A stretch of 8,257 nucleotides of DNA. It comes from Caldithrix sp. Lineage in GTDB: Bacteria > KSB1 > UBA2214 > DYKH01. Positions 7,141 to 8,257 of the stretch are shown piece by piece. The notes under the pieces were generated by a model, which worked only from the letters and a program-made list of their open reading frames with translations, did not search any database and had not been told where the DNA came from. Positions within the stretch are counted from its first letter, which is position 1; each line of letters starts with the position of its first letter. The translations under genes were made by a program, and so were the position numbers. Location of the stretch: NCBI GenBank assembly GCA_020722685.1, contig DYKH01000205.1:1-8257 (forward strand), given 5' to 3'.

Positions 7141-7733
7141 TGCAAGGACGCATCATTTTCTTGCTGGAAGAGCCTTCGATGAAAGTCCTGCTGGAAGGTC
7201 TTTTACCGCGACTTTTCCCCGGTCTCATCGAACACCAGCATTTTTTGTGCATTCCGCATGAAGGTAAATCCGACTTAGATAAAAGCATTCCGCGCAAACT
7301 CAAGGCATGGCAAGAGCCCCATGCTCGATTTGTGATTGTGCGTGATAACGACAATGCCGACTGCATCGACATCAAAGCCCGTTTGCACGCTTTATGCGTC
7401 GAAGCCGGTCGCCCTGAAACCCTGATACGCCTTGTTTGCCAAGAACTCGAAAGCTGGTATCTCGGCGACTTGCTCGCCTTGGCAGAAGCGTTCAAGCAGC
7501 CAAAAATCAACACGCCCGCATTGCGCAAGCGTTATCGCACACCCGATGAATGGCATAAGCCTTCAATCGAAATCAAACGCCACATCAGCGCATTTCAGAA
7601 AACCAGCGGTGCGCGCGCCATGGCACAACACCTTGGCACACACGAAAACCGCTCCACCAGTTTTAATCAGTTTATTCAAGGCGTTCGCCGTATCGCCGGT
7701 TCAATGGGCTACGCAGAAACAATCCAAGCCTAA
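7140..7733 (+). CDS. DUF4276 family protein, Toprim-like putative nuclease
   Basis: The protein has 197 aa. The pattern fits DUF4276: a strand then Glu-Glu (IIFLLEEPSMKVLLEGLLPR, 5-24), an acidic pair VIVRDNDNAD (65-74, D69 and D71), and the family-like motif QELESWYLGD (101-110). The order of an N-terminal Glu followed by DxD matches Toprim nucleases and primases, where these residues hold Mg2+. The C-terminus has helices GARAMAQHL (157-165) and FNQFIQGVRRI (175-185). DUF4276 genes commonly sit directly after an AAA ATPase, as here, where start and stop overlap by one base (TAATG). By analogy with PARIS AriB and the OLD Toprim domain, it may be the effector nuclease released or activated by the ATPase. 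This is inference, and no exact named system is claimed. Confidence 0.82.
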   Translation: MQGRIIFLLEEPSMKVLLEGLLPRLFPGLIEHQHFLCIPHEGKSDLDKSIPRKLKAWQEPHARFVIVRDNDNADCIDIKARLHALCVEAGRPETLIRLVCQELESWYLGDLLALAEAFKQPKINTPALRKRYRTPDEWHKPSIEIKRHISAFQKTSGARAMAQHLGTHENRSTSFNQFIQGVRRIAGSMGYAETIQA

Positions 7734-7740
7734 GAAAAAC

Positions 7741-7746
7741 AAGGAA
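7741..7746 (+). promoter_or_regulatory. Ribosome binding site of the Mod gene
   Basis: AAGGAA ends five bases before ATG 7752, in the 18-nt gap after the DUF4276 stop. It is the best ribosome site in the right-hand operon, which suggests the methylase is translated more efficiently than the genes before it. Confidence 0.75.
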
Positions 7747-7751
7747 CCCTC

Positions 7752-8257
7752 ATGGCACAGAAACCCAAAACGCAGCTTGGCATTGAAGCGATCACCCACA
7801 CCGAAGCCACGCGCAAAAACATCCCCACGGCTGAATACCAGTCCGTCATGCAAAAAGAGCAGCAAACACCGATTCGCGTGGCGTATGAGCGCACCGTCGT
7901 CGGCTTGACCGACGAGAAAAATAAACGATCCCTTGATCTTGACCCGCAGCTCGTGTGGCGTGGCAAAGATGAACAAGACTGGTCCGATCTTGTCGTCCAT
8001 GCCCCGCCGCTCTACATCCAGGAAAAAGTCCACCCCAAAGCACTCATCGACGATTTGCGCCAGCAAACCCAGCGTGCCGCCCAAGCCGAAAGCGGCAGCA
8101 TGGCCGACCTGTTTGCCGACTTTAACGGCCTGCCCAACGAAGCCGCCAAAACCGAGTTTTATCAGCACGATAGCCATTGGTCGAACCGCATGATTTTGGG
8201 GGATTCCCTGCAAGTCATGGCCTCCTTGGCCGAGCGCGAAGGCCTGCGCGGCAAGGT
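7752..8257 (+). CDS. Type III-like site-specific DNA methyltransferase Mod (N-terminal part only)
   Basis: 168 complete codons plus two bases run off the right edge. It starts MAQKPKTQLGIEAITHTEAT and contains DLDPQLVWRGKDEQDWSDLV (62-81), APPLYIQEKVHPKALIDDL (84-102) and NRMILGDSLQVMASLAEREG (145-164). These are typical of the Mod partner of BPTD_3080-type restriction enzymes. In beta-class amino-methyltransferases the stretch around LGDSLQVM comes shortly before the catalytic DPPY box, which should lie just past the window edge and is not visible. Expected role: modify the recognition sequence so that the Res-like enzyme does not cut host DNA. Being last in the operon is the reverse of the classical mod-res order. 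Confidence 0.86.
   Translation, partial: MAQKPKTQLGIEAITHTEATRKNIPTAEYQSVMQKEQQTPIRVAYERTVVGLTDEKNKRSLDLDPQLVWRGKDEQDWSDLVVHAPPLYIQEKVHPKALIDDLRQQTQRAAQAESGSMADLFADFNGLPNEAAKTEFYQHDSHWSNRMILGDSLQVMASLAEREGLRGK

Noticed and set aside
5944..7733. Exact PARIS (AriA/AriB) or Gabija assignment
   Set aside because: The second protein fits DUF4276, not the DUF4435 of AriB, and the ATPase has no fused Toprim as in GajA. Only an analogy is supported.
7701..8213. 170-aa minus-strand open frame opposite the DUF4276 end and Mod start
   Set aside because: It lies antisense to well-supported genes with clear family motifs and is explained by the codon bias of the real strand.

Overview
The window is a stretch of a bacterial defence island. 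The codon use, moderate GC content and protein families point to a proteobacterium, probably beta or gamma. That placement is inferred from resemblance to families first named in Nitrosomonas (NE0113) and Bordetella (BPTD_3080). No rRNA, tRNA, CRISPR array or insertion sequence was seen.

Left arm (about 1-2455, minus strand): part of a type III-associated CRISPR operon read leftwards out of the window. It holds cas6 (1117-2112), the pre-crRNA processing ribonuclease, and then a CARF-type protein of the NE0113 family (1-1066, 3' end cut by the window edge). The latter has an N-terminal nucleotide-sensing domain and a C-terminal region that reads like a winged helix. Upstream of cas6 lie two small ORFs in different frames (75 aa and 34 aa). 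They may be two coupled genes or one gene with a frameshift. The effector genes (cas10, csm or cmr) and the CRISPR array are not in the window.

Middle (about 2456-2882): a divergent spacer with one hypothetical plus-strand ORF (2471-2851). It is rich in inverted repeats, including a three-copy CAGGATTTC/GAAATCCTG/CAGGATTTC arrangement that can form two mutually exclusive hairpins. A perfect 12-bp palindrome sits just before the next operon.

Right arm (2883-8257, plus strand): four tightly packed genes. They are a 1023-aa helicase-nuclease (Res-like, BPTD_3080-type), a 398-aa AAA_21/OLD-like ATPase, a 197-aa DUF4276 Toprim-like protein, and the N-terminal 168 codons of a type III-like Mod DNA methyltransferase that runs off the end. 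Junctions are an 11-nt overlap, a 1-nt overlap and an 18-nt gap with a good ribosome binding site. The outer genes look like a restriction-modification pair in res-first order. The inner pair looks like a split OLD/PARIS-type ATPase plus Toprim nuclease cassette inserted between Res and Mod. This four-gene composite is the best candidate for an under-described system: restriction first, with a possible second, abortive or guard-type layer carried in the same transcript.
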